The notes under the pieces: generated by a model
What the model was told of the DNA's origin: nothing
What the model saw: only the letters and a program-made list of their open reading frames with translations
Databases searched by the model: none
Translations under genes and position numbers: made by a program
DNA from: Echinometra lucunter
Taxonomy: Eukaryota > Echinodermata > Echinoidea > Camarodonta > Echinometridae
Length of the DNA stretch: 64,000 nucleotides
Reading direction: 5' to 3'
Assembly (NCBI GenBank): GCA_029962745.1
Contig: CM057165.1
Span: forward strand, 24,455,202 to 24,519,201
In this document: positions 1-13,158 of the stretch, piece after piece
Layout of the letters: each line of letters opens with the position of its first letter
Numbering within the stretch: position 1 is the stretch's first letter

Positions 1-53
1 TCACATATAAATTATGTAGATTCCTAACTACCAACACATTAACAATGAAATAA

Positions 54-75
54 ATAGATAGATAGATAGATAGAC

Positions 76-118
<43 letters not shown>
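54..118. repeat. (GATA)n microsatellite
   Basis: About 16 GATA units with one GACA variant; a further GACA/GACG-rich stretch follows at 181-213. Confidence 0.95.
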
Positions 119-119
<1 letters not shown>

Positions 120-1261
120 TAAGAAAGGGAGAGACAGGGGGTAGAGATGGACAAAAAGATATCACTTTTAACCGTTTCACTGACAGACAGACAGATAAAC
201 AGACAGACGGACGGAAACGGATATCCGAGAGGAATGAAGGCATGTATGGAGGGACTAGTTTGGCTTCTAAATTGCGGACTAATGAATAGGCAAATTAGAA
301 GACTTTACCGGATCATTAACCCCTACCCCCCCCCCCCCCTCCCCCTCTCTCTCTAAAGTCCTTTCATTACTGTTGATAACAGAAAATAAAATAGGGCAGA
401 TAGTTCTGAGGTAATTCAACGTCGTGACAGCACCTAAGTATGACTTTTTGTCGGAAAAAATACAAGATTTTAAAAAATGGGAAAGGAAGAGGCAGGGGCC
501 GGGGGGGGGGGGCTTCATTATTATTCAAGGGCATGGTTTAGGGTTGTCTGAAAGGAGGGGCAGAACTTTGAAAAGCAATTACGAAAGCATAGATATCTTG
601 GTAGTATCATGACATAATTTGTCCGGCCCTAAATGAGGTCGGGTGCGACCTATTTCCTCCCAGTTGTATCCGCTTGTACCATGTGCTGTTGTTTGATTTC
701 TGACTATATAGGCCTACTGTGGAATTCAAAGTCCATCAAGTGTTTATTATTGTAAAATATTTGTCAAGTCTGCCTGGCTCCATGCAGAACCAGAACTTTT
801 CGTAAGTTTGCATGTAAGTATTCCATACAGGTATAGGTAAGCAATAATTCAAATAAGTGGTAAATATCGTATCGTGCATTGTGTACATCGAACAAACAAG
901 ACTAGTAATCAAGTTCCAAGAAAATAACATGATGAATAGTGACTAATAATGGTTCACTGCAGTTTGATAACAATTAACGCTGCATGCACGAGGGGCATGA
1001 GGGCACAGTCCCTTTCCAAGAATAGCGGTTTTTGTCAGTTGAACAGGGAGAGACCTCTCGGAGAATATCGTTCACAGTCAGTGGCATGCATGGCCGATAT
1101 GTTTTGAATACTGGTATACTGTGTTTCATTTTCGAAGCGAGAAGGTATATGTTGTGTTTGTGCTCTATTGTGAATCTTTTATCTTTTTTTTTTTCAACAC
1201 AAGAATGGTTGAAGGGGGCCCTAAATAGACTAATGCACCCGAGAAACTGACAGAGGGACCC
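119..1261. other. Upstream flank, no gene seen
   Basis: C, G and CT homopolymer-like runs near 329-354 and 500-511; otherwise no gene, RNA or clear transposon end. Confidence 0.5.
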
Positions 1262-1960
1262 CCGGGGCGTCACTAGAGGGGTGTGTGGGGTATGACCCCT
1301 CCCCCTTCAAAGGAGAGGGAAGAGGAAGGAGGGAAAAGGACAGAGAAGTAAGATGCCCAAATAGAGTCATATTCGGCTTATTTGCTTGTGTATTTTGATG
1401 ACGAAATAACACCGGTAGACGAAAGAGAGTGTATATTTTTGGATACAGGATGTTTTCGGAAAGCAAACACATTCGGCAACTGAGGTGACCAAATATGTAA
1501 TTAGATATCTTTAGGCCCATCATGTATTTTGAGGAAGAATTATCACTTCTACCATGAAAAAAGAGTATGTGTATATTTTTCCTCGCTCGCTACGCTTGCT
1601 CGTATCAGATTTAGATACAAGATGGTTTATAGGAAAGCAAACGAATTCGGCAAGCGAGCCTGACCAAATGTACATGTATAAGTTAGATATCTATAATAGT
1701 TAATTCCATCGTGTATTTTGATGAAGAATTATCACTTCTGCCATGAAAAAGGTTATATATTTTTTCCTCGCTCGCTGCGCTCGCTCGTATAATATTTAGA
1801 TACAGGATGGTCTTTGAAAGCGGATGAATTGGGCAAGAGAGGTGACCAAATGGGTCAATCGTATATCATGATGAAGAATTATCACTTCTACCGCGATAAG
1901 CAGTATCTATATTCTTCCTCGCTCGTATAATATTTAGATACAAGATGGTTTGGGAAAGCA
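1262..1960. mobile_element. Second copy of the hAT-like family, 3' end missing
   Basis: It begins ccggggcgtcactag and shares gcccaaatagagtcatattcggcttatttgcttgtg and the ~140-185-bp internal units (ttagatacaggatgg ... gaagaattatcacttct ... GCTC cluster) with the copy at 54502. No matching right terminus is visible; similarity fades between 1960 and 2150. Confidence 0.7.
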
Positions 1961-2759
1961 ATAGACAGATAGAATTCGCCCTTATCCTCCCCATTAAGAA
2001 TAATATAGAGACACCTGATTTTTTCTTTTTGCTTGTCAGCAAATTTTTGGAATGTGTTCCCCCCCATAAAAAAATAGAAAACGGATTGATGCCCATGCAC
2101 CCATTTATGCATGTATTGATGTGAGATTTAAAAAAAAAAGGGGGGGGGGGTCTACTGTGTCCATGCTAGCATCAAACAGCGAGATGCTAAATTCAATGAA
2201 GAGAGGAGAAATCGGCTTCCTTAAAGCATCCTTGAATGCTCAGAGTTCGTTCAGCACTAGGACTTCTCAAATTGATGCAGATCTTTCAACGTCTTCCTTA
2301 TAGTCGTTTGCCTATTGATCAAAAACTAATTTGCGTGGTCTGAAATTTCTTGGTATTTGTACGAATTGAATTTGTATGTTATTGAAATTGTTTCCCTTTC
2401 CTCTCAACAAAATTACAAATGACATTTTAACAAATTAAAATAAAAAATGACATTTTAACATACAAATTTTTTTAGATAATTGGCATGAACCTTTACGATG
2501 ACACATTCTATCATATTCACGGGTAAATCATCACATAAAAATAATCTAAACTAAGTAGGCCTAGAATTTCTCACTTTATATAAAAAATGTATAATCTTTC
2601 TTCCAAAACAATTACAAATACTTCTTCTACATTCATATCTTGCTCTGATTATTTAATTCATAACAAATTATCGAGAAAAAAAATGTATACTTCGACTCAA
2701 GTCTAGAGAGGAAAGTTAATAAGTTAAAAAGGAAATGGAAAAGAAAGGCTAACAGTTTT

Positions 2760-3665
2760 TAACTGTTAACTTAAGCACCATAGTTAGCCAACTAGTACTA
2801 CAACGTTTGTCTAACCAAAATGTATAACGTTACCGTAACGTTTTTCTTTTAAAACCTATAATAACTTAAGCATCAAAGTTAACCAAAATATTATTTCATC
2901 GTTTGCTTTTAACCGTTAACTTATGCATCATAGCTAGCTACAATTACGTTTCTACAGCGTTGTAATGGCATCGGTAATCAAAATTACCCCACCAGAAAAG
3001 AAAATCTAATTTAAGATAAATGCAATTTTTTATTGAAACAGATAGAAGTAGAAGCGGGGCCAGGGGACAAAACAGAACATTAAACTCAGTAAGGCTCGAA
3101 AATGCATGTTTTAGGGACAGTCCCAAAGTTCACTGACCTATAATTTAACCTTAGATGGGCGGATCTGGTCCAAAATCTAATGTTGATCGACCCCCGAAAT
3201 TTGGTCAAAATGTTGTGTTAACATGCGTATTACCATGAAGTAGCTCGTATAGGTGGGTTGTGCATGGTAATGATTCTGAAAAAGTTTCGTTACAACGTTC
3301 ACGTTTAGTTTATGAAAATACGTTAGCCTACGTGAGATTTGAACGGAACTATGAACTTTTCCTAGTTTGGAGGTGAAATTCTACGTTACGTCACTGTTCC
3401 ATTTGACGTTGTTTGAATGTTCTTACACGGTAAGTTATACAAACATTGTCAAAATACGTAAGATAAACGTGAGATTCGAACCTGTGAACTTTTCCTAGTT
3501 TGGAAAATGTTAGATAAGTACTTGTGTCAATATTCCATTCGGATGTTATGTCATGTTCTTACGCGTTGTTTAAAATGGCATTTTCCTCTTTGCACTGTTT
3601 ATACATGAACGACTCATTCGAATGTTTTTTTTTTAACATTCACAATTAATCTAATCGTAACGTTA
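2760..3665. repeat. Degenerate tandem/direct repeats
   Basis: cttaagcaccatagttagcca-type units recur at 2770, 2864 and 2918. cgtgagattTgaac ... tgaacttttcctagtttgga recurs at about 3332 and 3469. Many taacgtt motifs. Confidence 0.55.
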
Positions 3666-3689
3666 TTCAGACGTTTGTGTTTACGTTTG

Positions 3690-4140
3690 CTGGGAACCCT
3701 TAAACCACGCCCACCTGTTCAAGTGTTTTCTCAAACTCAGGGCCCTCTTACGCAATACATCCCCTTCGATGACCGGTACTATGACGTGTGACTGCAGTTC
3801 GTGATCGGAAGCTGAAATATAAACGAAGTATTGCGCGTATATTTGGCCGAGTGCGGGTCTATTTAGAATAGATCTAGAGTATATTATCAGTAACAGGTAA
3901 GAAAAATTTATATATGTTTTCTTTTAGTCTAACTTAACTAACGGGGCATTTTAAACACTTTGTGTTTGAAGTCAAACAGATTTAACACGGTCCTAAAACT
4001 TCACACAAATTTCACAGCGGCAGCGCGTAGCGCCTTAGCGGCACTGGGAGTTCAGCGTATGGTACTGGTAGAGGCTGGGCTGTGGTGGACGATGGAGGCT
4101 GGATGGCCGATTGAGGAGTTAGAGTGGCATTAACGTTTGT
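3690..4140 (+). promoter_or_regulatory. Candidate promoter / non-coding first exon
   Basis: Local rise in GC and CpG (cagcggcagcgcgtagcgccttagcgg) in AT-rich surroundings, plus a good donor (taacag|gtaagaa, exon end 3896) with no open frame. Exon 1 at 13159 has a 5' acceptor, so an upstream non-coding exon is expected. Linking the two is inference. Confidence 0.2.
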
Positions 4141-4180
4141 CTTTGCAGCTGCATCAACTGTAAATAATTTCCAACTGTCT

Positions 4181-4690
4181 TAAAGACATTGGTTAACATT
4201 GTTATGATTTTTAAAAAATCTCATTTTGTTAATTGAAAATGGGATAAGCATTAGGGTTATAGTGTAAAAATACCAGTCTGAAAGTTTCAGAGTATAATAT
4301 CCACAGGAAGTATTTTTTTAAATACTAGAAATGTGAACCAGTGTTTGAAAAATATACGAGGGTCGGTTGCACAGACCAAACGTAAGGAGTGCGCATGCAT
4401 GTGCGCATGCATGTGCGCATGACTCAACAGACCGCACTGTGTGTATTGACGTATCATGCGGCAGAAAGCAGGTAAGTATTTTTGAATTTGTGCAAACGGT
4501 CCTCTTAGTTCATTGTCTCTCGAGACGAAAGCTAATAAAATCACGGTTTGCGTCTAACTTACAGCTTTTCATTCCAAATTATGGTTGGTTTCATGGTTTT
4601 TTAGTACAAATACAAGTGCTCATGCACATGTTTCATCTTAGTTTGAGATTTTTTTAAATCGGCTGCTCACAAAGTTAGCCAATGCCTTTA
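4181..4690. mobile_element. 0.5-kb TIR element, copy 1
   Basis: Starts taaagacattggttaacatt, ends aaagttagccaatgccttta (imperfect inverse). A near-identical relative lies at 19477-19968. The interior includes a gtgcgcatgcat tandem. No transposase. Confidence 0.75.
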
Positions 4691-7188
4691 ATTAACTTAC
4701 CTGAAGTGGAAGACATGGAGTTATATTATCGAATTGCCATCTCTTTTGATCATTCTATGCATGACTAGGTCTATGTCACGCATAATTCATGGAAATTTTA
4801 TGAGAATCCGAGTTGGGCTATCCTAGGCTGCAATTTCTTGAAACCGTCATAAGTCTATATACACTCTAAGTTCACGCCTTTATGGACATCCCATTGAAGC
4901 CATGTTAATTCTATAACACACGTTTTAGTGGGATGTGGTTTCAAGAAAAGGCCTCCTCAGATTGATCATTCAGCCAGATAAGTTACAGGTTCATGTATGA
5001 TGTTCATGGACCATGCAGCAAGTTTTAAAAAGTGTGAGATTGATTTAATGTGAGAAAGAGTTTATCCTTTTATTTTCTTCAAACTCTTAAATCATTACCC
5101 CCAGTAGAATGCTAAGTAAAGTTTTTCAGGGATATTTCATGTAGCTGTACACACAAATTATTATTTTTTACATGTAGGTGATTGGTATAGCCTATGTTAG
5201 ATTAGCTCGTTGCCTATGGGAACCAGGTGGCCCCTGTACTAAATCAATGGAAGTTTGAGAATTCAGTAGTTGATGGGTTAACCCGTTGATCACTAAAGCC
5301 AGAGATAACTCAGGCTAGGGTCTGTGGAAAATACATGTTATACTGAGATCAAATCGTGCTCAGTGGGTTAAGAGCTGCAGTTGACTTCAAATTTAGATCA
5401 ATTTGAATCAGTGGCAATTCTCTCTATAATATGGGCCCATATTAACATACAGTATAAACAAGAATGAATAACTAACAGTAATTCACATATGCAGAGGCAA
5501 CCCCCCCCCAACCCATGCTGTTTTTTTTTTTCAGTGTTCGCATATATGCATCATTCTTAGTTCACACTCCATAATAAAGGAGAGTTTTGCCAAAAGCTGC
5601 CCAGACTACACTCTTGATCTCATACTTTGCGCTAATTTTATGATAATTTGAATTGATCCACACCTTTTAACGTCCGAGGGCAGAAACGATCAGTTTTGCC
5701 TCGGCTCCTTTTTTTTACCTCCTAAAATTATACTATTCATTTATGAGCAGAAAAAAAAACCCTGCGAGATTTACTTTGGGGGTTTTATGCTGCATACATG
5801 AGAAATCCTTTCCTGTCACTTAATGAGTTGATTCAATTGTTTCAAAAATGAAAATAAAATGATAAAATGCTTTTTTTTCTCCTTCCTGATGAACATGTGT
5901 GCATGACCCACCCTTTTTTTTTCTTCCCAAACAATGTGACTCCCATTTGCTGAATGGAGACCAGGATATGACCTCTGTTGTAACTTTGTGCATAAGTGCA
6001 TAACCCATGTCCAAGCAGTCACATGCTTTGCTTTCAAATTTCAATGTAATTCTCTTAGGGATATGTCATAAACAATTTAACCTACATATACATATAGCAT
6101 ATTGTAGCGATATTGCTTCCTGATCTTATCTCCTTTATCCTGTTGTGGTAATGGTAAAGTTTTGAATTAACTTTAAAGGACATGTAAAACTCACGAACTT
6201 CCTGGGGCAATACGGTGCCAGGATACAAAGGGAAATGCCCTACTGAGAAATTACTTTATAACTGACTTTCAGTTTTTGGTCCACTTTTATGGATATTTTA
6301 AAATGTGGCTTATATGCTGTTTTGAATCTATGTCACTTCATATGTAATGATCACTTTGTAGAAAATCACCTTGCAGCTTTAAAGTGATTACACAATGGTA
6401 AAAATTTTTTTGATATATGATCGAGAATAGAATTCTAAGAAGAATAACATTAAAAATTTGATGATTTTCAATCGAAATTAATGCATTTTGGCTAGTTTTC
6501 TCATAAAAAGTCAAGAGTTGACCAAAAAATTTGAGTATGAGGTATGACATAAAAGTGGGTACTCAGCTTCGTGCATTGCACTTGTGCTGCGCGCTAGACT
6601 ACAGTTTGTATTATACCTTGCGCGCATTTTACTAGAATTGCACAACAAGGTACAACACAATGTACCCACTTTGACGTCATTTTGACGTCAACGTGGGTAC
6701 CCAGTTGAAACTGGGTCACACCTGAAGGGTCAAAAATATCCTGAAATCTTACCACATTGGGGGGTCTCCTTGGCAACATGACTTTAAAAAAAATTTTAGG
6801 CAGATGATTTTCTGTTAATAAAATCATGCTCTTTTAAATGAACTAACATTGTACCAGCATTGGGTACCCCTTTTAAAGCAGGTACATGCAAGACTTTAAT
6901 CATGACTACTCTCTAAGTTTTGTAGGCCTACAGGAACCAGATGGTTTGCATATGGTTTAGAAAATGAGAGAGAAGTTTGTAGACAGTGTGTGAATATGTG
7001 AACTTGACAATGTGTGAAGAAAGAGAGAGAACTTCAAAGCAATATTTGCTACAAATTTTGCGTTAAGCTCAAGCTTGGGTAATTCGATATACATGTATTT
7101 TTTAAAAATAACAATTTTGAATGTAAAAATTTGAATGCATCAAAATCCTGATTGTTCCATAGAGCTTGACAAGGAAGGAAATTGTGAA
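4691..7188. other. No gene seen
   Basis: A decayed palindromic MITE at about 4830-4960 (related to 41513) and a dispersed repeat at about 5206-5375 containing gggttaacccgttgatcac, with related text at 15190-15270, 26270-26340 and 57330-57405. Nothing else recognised. Confidence 0.45.
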
Positions 7189-7472
7189 AATTACAATCAC
7201 TATGAACATGACGGACAAGAAAGTGGACAAAATAAACAACCCCTCATTCTACCCTTACAATGGTTCTGGTAGTCAAAAGAACATCCCTTCAATGCTATTG
7301 TCTAAAATATGTGGAAAAGGTGTCACATGCATATTCACCTGGAACTACATGATTAAACATAATAGCTGTGAAGGGATGTTCTTTTGACTACCAGAACCAT
7401 TGTGAAGGGTAGAATGAGAGATTATTTATTTTGTCCGCTTTCTTTGTCCGCCATGTTCATAGTGAATCTGTA
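7189..7472. mobile_element. MITE with ~110-nt inverted arms
   Basis: The left arm (about 7189-7300, ending tacaatggttctggtagtca aaagaacatccctt) is inverted at about 7362-7472. The centre is about 60 nt. Confidence 0.75.
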
Positions 7473-7489
7473 TTTTCATTTTTTTTCAC

Positions 7490-7780
7490 TAGTAGACATT
7501 TTCGTGGAATTGCCAGTTTCAACTGATTTTGACCTTTTTCCTAGAATTATTTTACCACTTGAGTGACTCTAATGTTAAGGAATAAACATTAAGTCACCAC
7601 CATCACAAGAAAAGAAACTGTGAAAATACGATCTGTGTTTTCATTTCATCCCCCCCCCCCTCCAGAAGACATTTTCATGGAATTTTTCACTTATGACTGA
7701 TTTTGACCTTTTTCCTAGAATTATTTTACCACTTGAGTGACTCTAATGTTAAGGAATAAACATTAAGTCACCACCATCCA
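7490..7780. repeat. Two-copy direct repeat, ~178-bp spacing
   Basis: tgattttgacctttttcctagaattattttaccacttgag... to ttaagtcaccaccatc is found at about 7520-7603 and 7697-7779. Confidence 0.85.
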
Positions 7781-9034
7781 ACTATTCTTTAGGACCAGCT
7801 ACATGTATGCGTGAGTGATTAGGAATGCACTGCAGAATCACATTGTACTACAATTTGTGGTTCTTTCTGTTTGTTGACATATGTACACATGCAGCTTCTG
7901 CAGACTTATCAAAGCAGATCAAAGAAATCAATTTTATGAGCAGTGCATGATGTCACTATAGTTGTTATCTCTTTTATGTTAATCGTAAAAGATAAGCTAA
8001 TAGGCTTTTTACTCACTTTATGCAAGGAACTTCAAACCTGGCTAACATGTAGAAGCACACAGGGGAGATCCACTTGATAAGCTTCAAAAAGGTCCTACAG
8101 AGCTCAGTGTTTTTTGTGTTAATGTGTTTTTCCTCTTTAACTCACCTCATAAGTGGTTGTCTGTCTGTATTAAAGACAGTCATATTACAGTTTTTTTAGG
8201 AAAAAGAAAATGCTCTCCTGCGATAAATTTTGTTCATTTTACCTACATGTACTCTGTCATTTTGTTTTTGAATCTGTGTTGTGAATTGGATTACTCAGTC
8301 CTGTCATTTTTTTCAGTCTGTTCAGTACTTACAATATATGGATTTACTTTTATAACTACAACATGTAGTCTGCCAGTGTGCCAGGTACTTTTTGTCAGCT
8401 TTAGTTTATGCCATTAAGTCTCTAGTTTTGATAGCAAATGGAGAATTGGCATTAAACTGGTAAATTATAGTCGCACATTGTCCGCCTTGCATAAGAAGAT
8501 ATGTGTGATATTCCTCTCATGAATTGCAGCAGATATTATCTGAGAGGAAGGCGATAAAATGGTCAAACTTAGTGGTAGGCTCTGACACCTTCGCGTTCCT
8601 CTCAATGAGCTCGGCGTAAAACACACACAGCGCTTTGTTGTAGCGGGCAAATGGAACTCCCATTGTTTTTACGTGTGTGCTGGCACTGTGTGATGCTGCG
8701 TCAACCATTTTGGGGGAACTGAAAACTTAAGTTTTCACATTTTGATTGTAAAATACACCCACACAAATGAGTTTTTATTCAGTATCCTATACATCATAAA
8801 GGTTTTATGATACAGTCTTACATCTCGTTTGGCAATGAATTGAAATAGAGAAAAACACTTTTCTGAGATTTACCGAAAATAGAGACCAGCTTTAAGGGTT
8901 TAGCATGATGTGCCTTATTCCAAAGTTTATGTGTAAATGTATTTAGATGCAGAGGTGAAGAATAAAGCAAGTCCAATGTACAACTTTATACAGCCATTGG
9001 CAAGGGATGATGTGTATGATTATTGATTAAGTTA
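7781..9034. other. No confirmed gene; short minus-strand ORF
   Basis: Minus strand 8708-8517 is a protein-like 63-codon frame in CpG-richer sequence (see findings). The rest is AT-rich without recognised elements. Confidence 0.4.
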
Positions 9035-9260
9035 CAGTATCCAACAAAAGTGAGTACACCCTTGAGGGTGTGCTTAACTTTTGTTTCCACAAATTAAAAC
9101 AAAATCCTTCAGCTATAATGTTATGGAAGAGATAATTCCTATCATTACACCAGTCACAGAATTTTGTTCTTCTCTATCATAGCTGTAAAACATTTATGTA
9201 AGAATTAACATTTGAATTTTAACATTTTGTAAAGGGTGTACTCACTTCTGTTGGATACTG
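9035..9260. mobile_element. Tc1/mariner-type MITE
   Basis: Termini CAGTATCCAACAAAAGTGAG and its inverse at the right end, with TA on each side (9033-9034, 9261-9262). 226 bp, no ORF. Confidence 0.85.
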
Positions 9261-10285
9261 TATATAAGAAGATCATCAAGAATTCAAGAAGTTACATCAC
9301 ATTTTTGATCTGTAAAAAGCACCTGTTTTGCAAAGGTGATGATTTGAAAATTCCAAAAGGAATAAGGAATCAGAAAGAAGTACCATTTCCCCCCAGAAAG
9401 GTACTTCAGCTTTTTCTTTCTTAATTGTGTATTTGTTGGGTTTGAATTTTTTAAGAGGATTTTTGAAGACTTGCCAGATTAAAAATTCCTGATCTACAAA
9501 ATACAGGTTCTCTCCCTAACTTCTTCCAAATTTGGACAATTTAGAAACACTTTTTGTAATAATGAGAATGTTGTTTTTAAAAGAATTTAGTGAGGCACTC
9601 AAACTAAAATAAGAAAGTAGCCCTGGCCTAATTTCATTCAACCTTTCTTTCTATCTCTGTGCCTGACTACCTTGAAAATTTCTTCATATGTATTTTTAGT
9701 TTTGTTCTCTCTCCACATGTATACCAGGGTAGCCTGCCAGTCAAATGAAATCAGGGCAATGAAAATGAAATAAACACTCCTTCAGTCAGGCTTCCCTTTG
9801 AATCTTGTCAGTTGGAGGGCTTATTCATGCCTTTATTCAGTAGTATAATGTGCTTATTGAAGTATCTCGTGCTTATTGAAGTATCAGATGCAATCAAGAA
9901 AATCTGGAAGTATAAGTACTCTTGTTCATCAGGGTATGAAAAATCTCTTATTTTGTTGATTCTGGTTTCTCCTGAGGATGGTAAGAACAAAAACGAAACG
10001 TCGAGAGTGGGTAGGTCCTTTTCAGGACTACACTCATCTTCAAGAAAGAAAACTTGGTGTACCGTGAAGCCTTCTAATTCCATATGATGCTGGTTTGTCG
10101 TACAAATCTCTGAAGATTTAAGTGTTTTTCTAACCATGTTTATCTGTAAACGAATGAATTTTTCCAGGAACAGAAAATAGACAGTATAAGGTAATGACAA
10201 TCATCGAAGAAAGGAAGAGAAAATAGAAAACATCAAGTAATGCCAGTGGATTACCAGAAGTAAGCAAGTTTCTGTATTAAGGCTC

Positions 10286-10547
10286 TCCTCATTAGTATTT
10301 AAACATATTAGTCGTATTAAAAAAATATTGATAATAATAATGATAGAATAGAACATAAGAAAATGAAGTGTATGTATATAAAAAAGATATAAAAGACTCT
10401 TTATTTAATTTTTCACTTTCCTCATTAGTATATAAACATATTAGTCGTATGAAAATAATATTGATAATAATAATTGATAGAATAATAAGAAAATGAAGTG
10501 TATAGATATAAAAATGATATAAAAGACTCTTTATTTAATTTTTCAAT
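10286..10547. repeat. Two-copy tandem repeat, ~134 bp
   Basis: cctcattagtat ... gactctttatttaatttttca occurs at 10286-10419 and 10420-10547. Confidence 0.85.
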
Positions 10548-10867
10548 TTAGACGTGTAAAAGTAGAAAAATATTAATTTGGTCAACATAGTTATTTTGTT
10601 TCTATGATTCTTATGCTAAGGATGGGGGAGAGAAAGAGAAGCAGAGAAAAAGCGAAGAGAAAAAAAAAAGGAAGATGAAGAAAGAAAGGGAAAAAAATAA
10701 GAAACAAAGAGAAAAGAGCAAAAGTAGACTCTGAGACCCAAATCCATGAAAAAGTCATACTTATGTTCTTCTGTAGTGAGCTTGAATCTGCAAAAGTTTT
10801 TTGCAACATGAAATCAAAATGCTGTATTGGTGACATGATATTGAAACTCTTGAAAAGCTGCAAGAAT

Positions 10868-11020
10868 CTGGGCCCCATTTCACGAAAACTTGTTATCAGT
10901 AACAACTGCCACATTTCTCTGACAACTATGCTCTCAGCCATTCAGATGCAAGGATTTCTGTAGCTTCTAACTGTTATTGCAACTTGTTATTGATAACATG
11001 TTTTATGAAATGGGCCCAGG
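10868..11020. mobile_element. Palindromic MITE (CTGGGCCCCATTTCA family)
   Basis: Inverted ends ctgggccccatttca / tgaaatgggcccag with inner aacttgttatcagtaac / ttattgataacatgtt. A second copy lies at 41364. Confidence 0.8.
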
Positions 11021-11177
11021 TTTACATTAGGCTCTGTGCACTCTATGCGCAATCTCTCTCAGTTATCAGAATGTTATCCCAGAGAAGAGAAAAAGTGTGA
11101 AAATCGTTAATTTCAATGCATTCCATCAAGCATATTCTTGCACAAATAACAGTGTATCCAGATTTCTTCATCTTGTG

Positions 11178-11539
11178 GGGTGTTGCAAGAAAGTTGCAAT
11201 TGATTGCAAGTTGCAACTGATTGTCACTGGCCAATCAAAATTATTGTACAAAGTTTACATTTGCACATCATATGCAAACAGTTTCAGTAGAATCATATTT
11301 GAATCTATTCTCAAATATGCTAATGATCACAGTCACCATGTTTGAGATGGATAGTCTGTCTAATGGGGTGTTGCAAGAAAGTTGCAATCGATTGCAAGTT
11401 GCAACTGATTGTCACTGGCCAATCAAAATCATTGTTGCATGCATGTCTTCTTAAAAGGGCAGACCCTGAGCCAATCAGAATGGTTGTTTCAAAATTAGCA
11501 ATTATTTGCAATTGATAGCAACTTTCTTGCAACACCCCG
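11178..11539. mobile_element. GGGGTGTTGCAAGAAAGTTGC element with three terminal copies
   Basis: ggggtgttgcaagaaagttg occurs at 11178 and 11366 and inverted at 11520-11539, so a full palindromic MITE (11366-11539) sits beside a further half copy. The same composite recurs inverted at 28718-29010. Confidence 0.75.
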
Positions 11540-11726
11540 TTGCTAATTTTGAAACAACCATTCTGATTGGCTCAGGGTGTTCTTGGACTAGGAAGTATCC
11601 TGTAGCATATGATACAAATGAAATAAACTCTCTATGAAGCTCACTGACATGAAAATTAATCCATCATACAAAGGTGACATGGTCAAGATTGCCAGGCACT
11701 CTTTGTAAGAATGGATTGATCGATTG

Positions 11727-11825
11727 TTTGATTGATTGATTGATTGATTCATTGATTCATTGATTCATTCATTCATTCATTCATTCATTCATTCATTCAT
11801 TCATTCATTCATTCATTCATTTAGT
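11727..11825. repeat. (ATTG)n/(ATTC)n microsatellite
   Basis: Tetranucleotide tract changing from gatt to cattcatt units. Confidence 0.95.
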
Positions 11826-11952
11826 TAGTTATTTACTTATTTATCTTTTCTGTTTTCTTTACACCGGGTAGGCTCTTCAGCACATAAAAATTGCTTTGCA
11901 AGAGAGCCCTATACGACATATACAATTAAAATACAATGTAAAACAGTGAAAT

Positions 11953-12140
11953 AATTATTATTATTATTATTGTTATTATTATTATTATTATTATTTTTGT
12001 TATTATTATTGTTATTTTTATTATTATTATTTTTATTATTATTATTGCTATTTTCATTATTATTAGTAGTAGTATTATTATTAGTAGTAGTAGTAGTACT
12101 TAGTATAGTAGTAGTAGTAGTATTTATTATTATTTATGCT
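11953..12140. repeat. ATT/AGT-rich triplet tract
   Basis: Degenerate ATT repeats grading into AGT repeats. Confidence 0.9.
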
Positions 12141-13158
12141 GCGCTTTTCTCATAAGGCCCAAAGTGCTTACAATAATCAAACAGTAAACATATAATTCAA
12201 ATGTATATCCTAAACTACAAACTGCAAAAAAGATGGGTCTTTAAAGAATGGTAAAATATTACAATGAATAAGAAAACAGAACAATACAAGTACAAAGGAA
12301 TAGATTAGGATAGAAACAAGTTGCCGTGTGATCATGTCTTAAATTCAGTTTCATTATAGAAAGTATACAAAAAGTATGAAATTTATTATTGTTTGCACTG
12401 ATATAAGAAAAACAGAAGTGATATATTTGCTGACATAGTAATTTGCAAGTGAATCTCATGCCATTTTTTAAATGATAGTTGATACTCTACTTTATTATTT
12501 GTCAAATGCCATCCTCAAACATAACTAACTCATTTCTTTTAACAGAAAAGAAGTGAAATTTTGGTACATTCAGCAAGTTTTTGCTTTCATTCATAAATTT
12601 CACCTGTTTTTTAATGTTGGGAAATCCCAAATTGATAGACCACATGACGTTGCATCTTTCGTTTCACTTTTCTAATGACTTGGCAGGATTTTAGGTGGAA
12701 CTTTCCAATTTCCTCTGCCGATAAATGAACAACAAGCTAGTTAGACAATGCCTCATTTTACTGCATGACAGTTGGAAATTTTTTGAATCTTGGAATGATC
12801 ACAATATTTTTTCTGTTAGCCTTGTGAGTCCAGTCTGTCTTTTCTTGTAGACTGTGAGTCCAGTCTGTCTGTTCTTGTAGACAAGGCTAATGATATTTGT
12901 TCCTTTCCTTTAGTAATTATCATCTGTTGGAGCCAGAAAGATATTAACTCTGTATAATATGATAGGAGTTAAGAACCTTCTGGCTGCAAAGAGAGTACCT
13001 TGGAAGGGAGATGCATATCACCTTTCAAGGAATATTCATAAAAGTGCTTTAGATCAGTGGAGATTAGGCCCCTTGGAAGATGAATGGACCTTGTGTAAGT
13101 GTTTACCCCTGTATCTGAATATCATATGAATTTACCGTTTATCTCTTTCTCGTCTCAG
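12141..13158. other. No gene seen
   Basis: Contains tttatgctgcgcttttctcataaggcccaaagtgctt, which looks like an old repeat, and a short tandem tgtgagtccagtctgtct at 12825-12880 inside inverted ttagccttg / caaggctaa. Confidence 0.4.

Noticed and set aside
9808..10200. 130-codon minus-strand frame
   Set aside because: No motif or composition bias; it overlaps a probable retroelement remnant.
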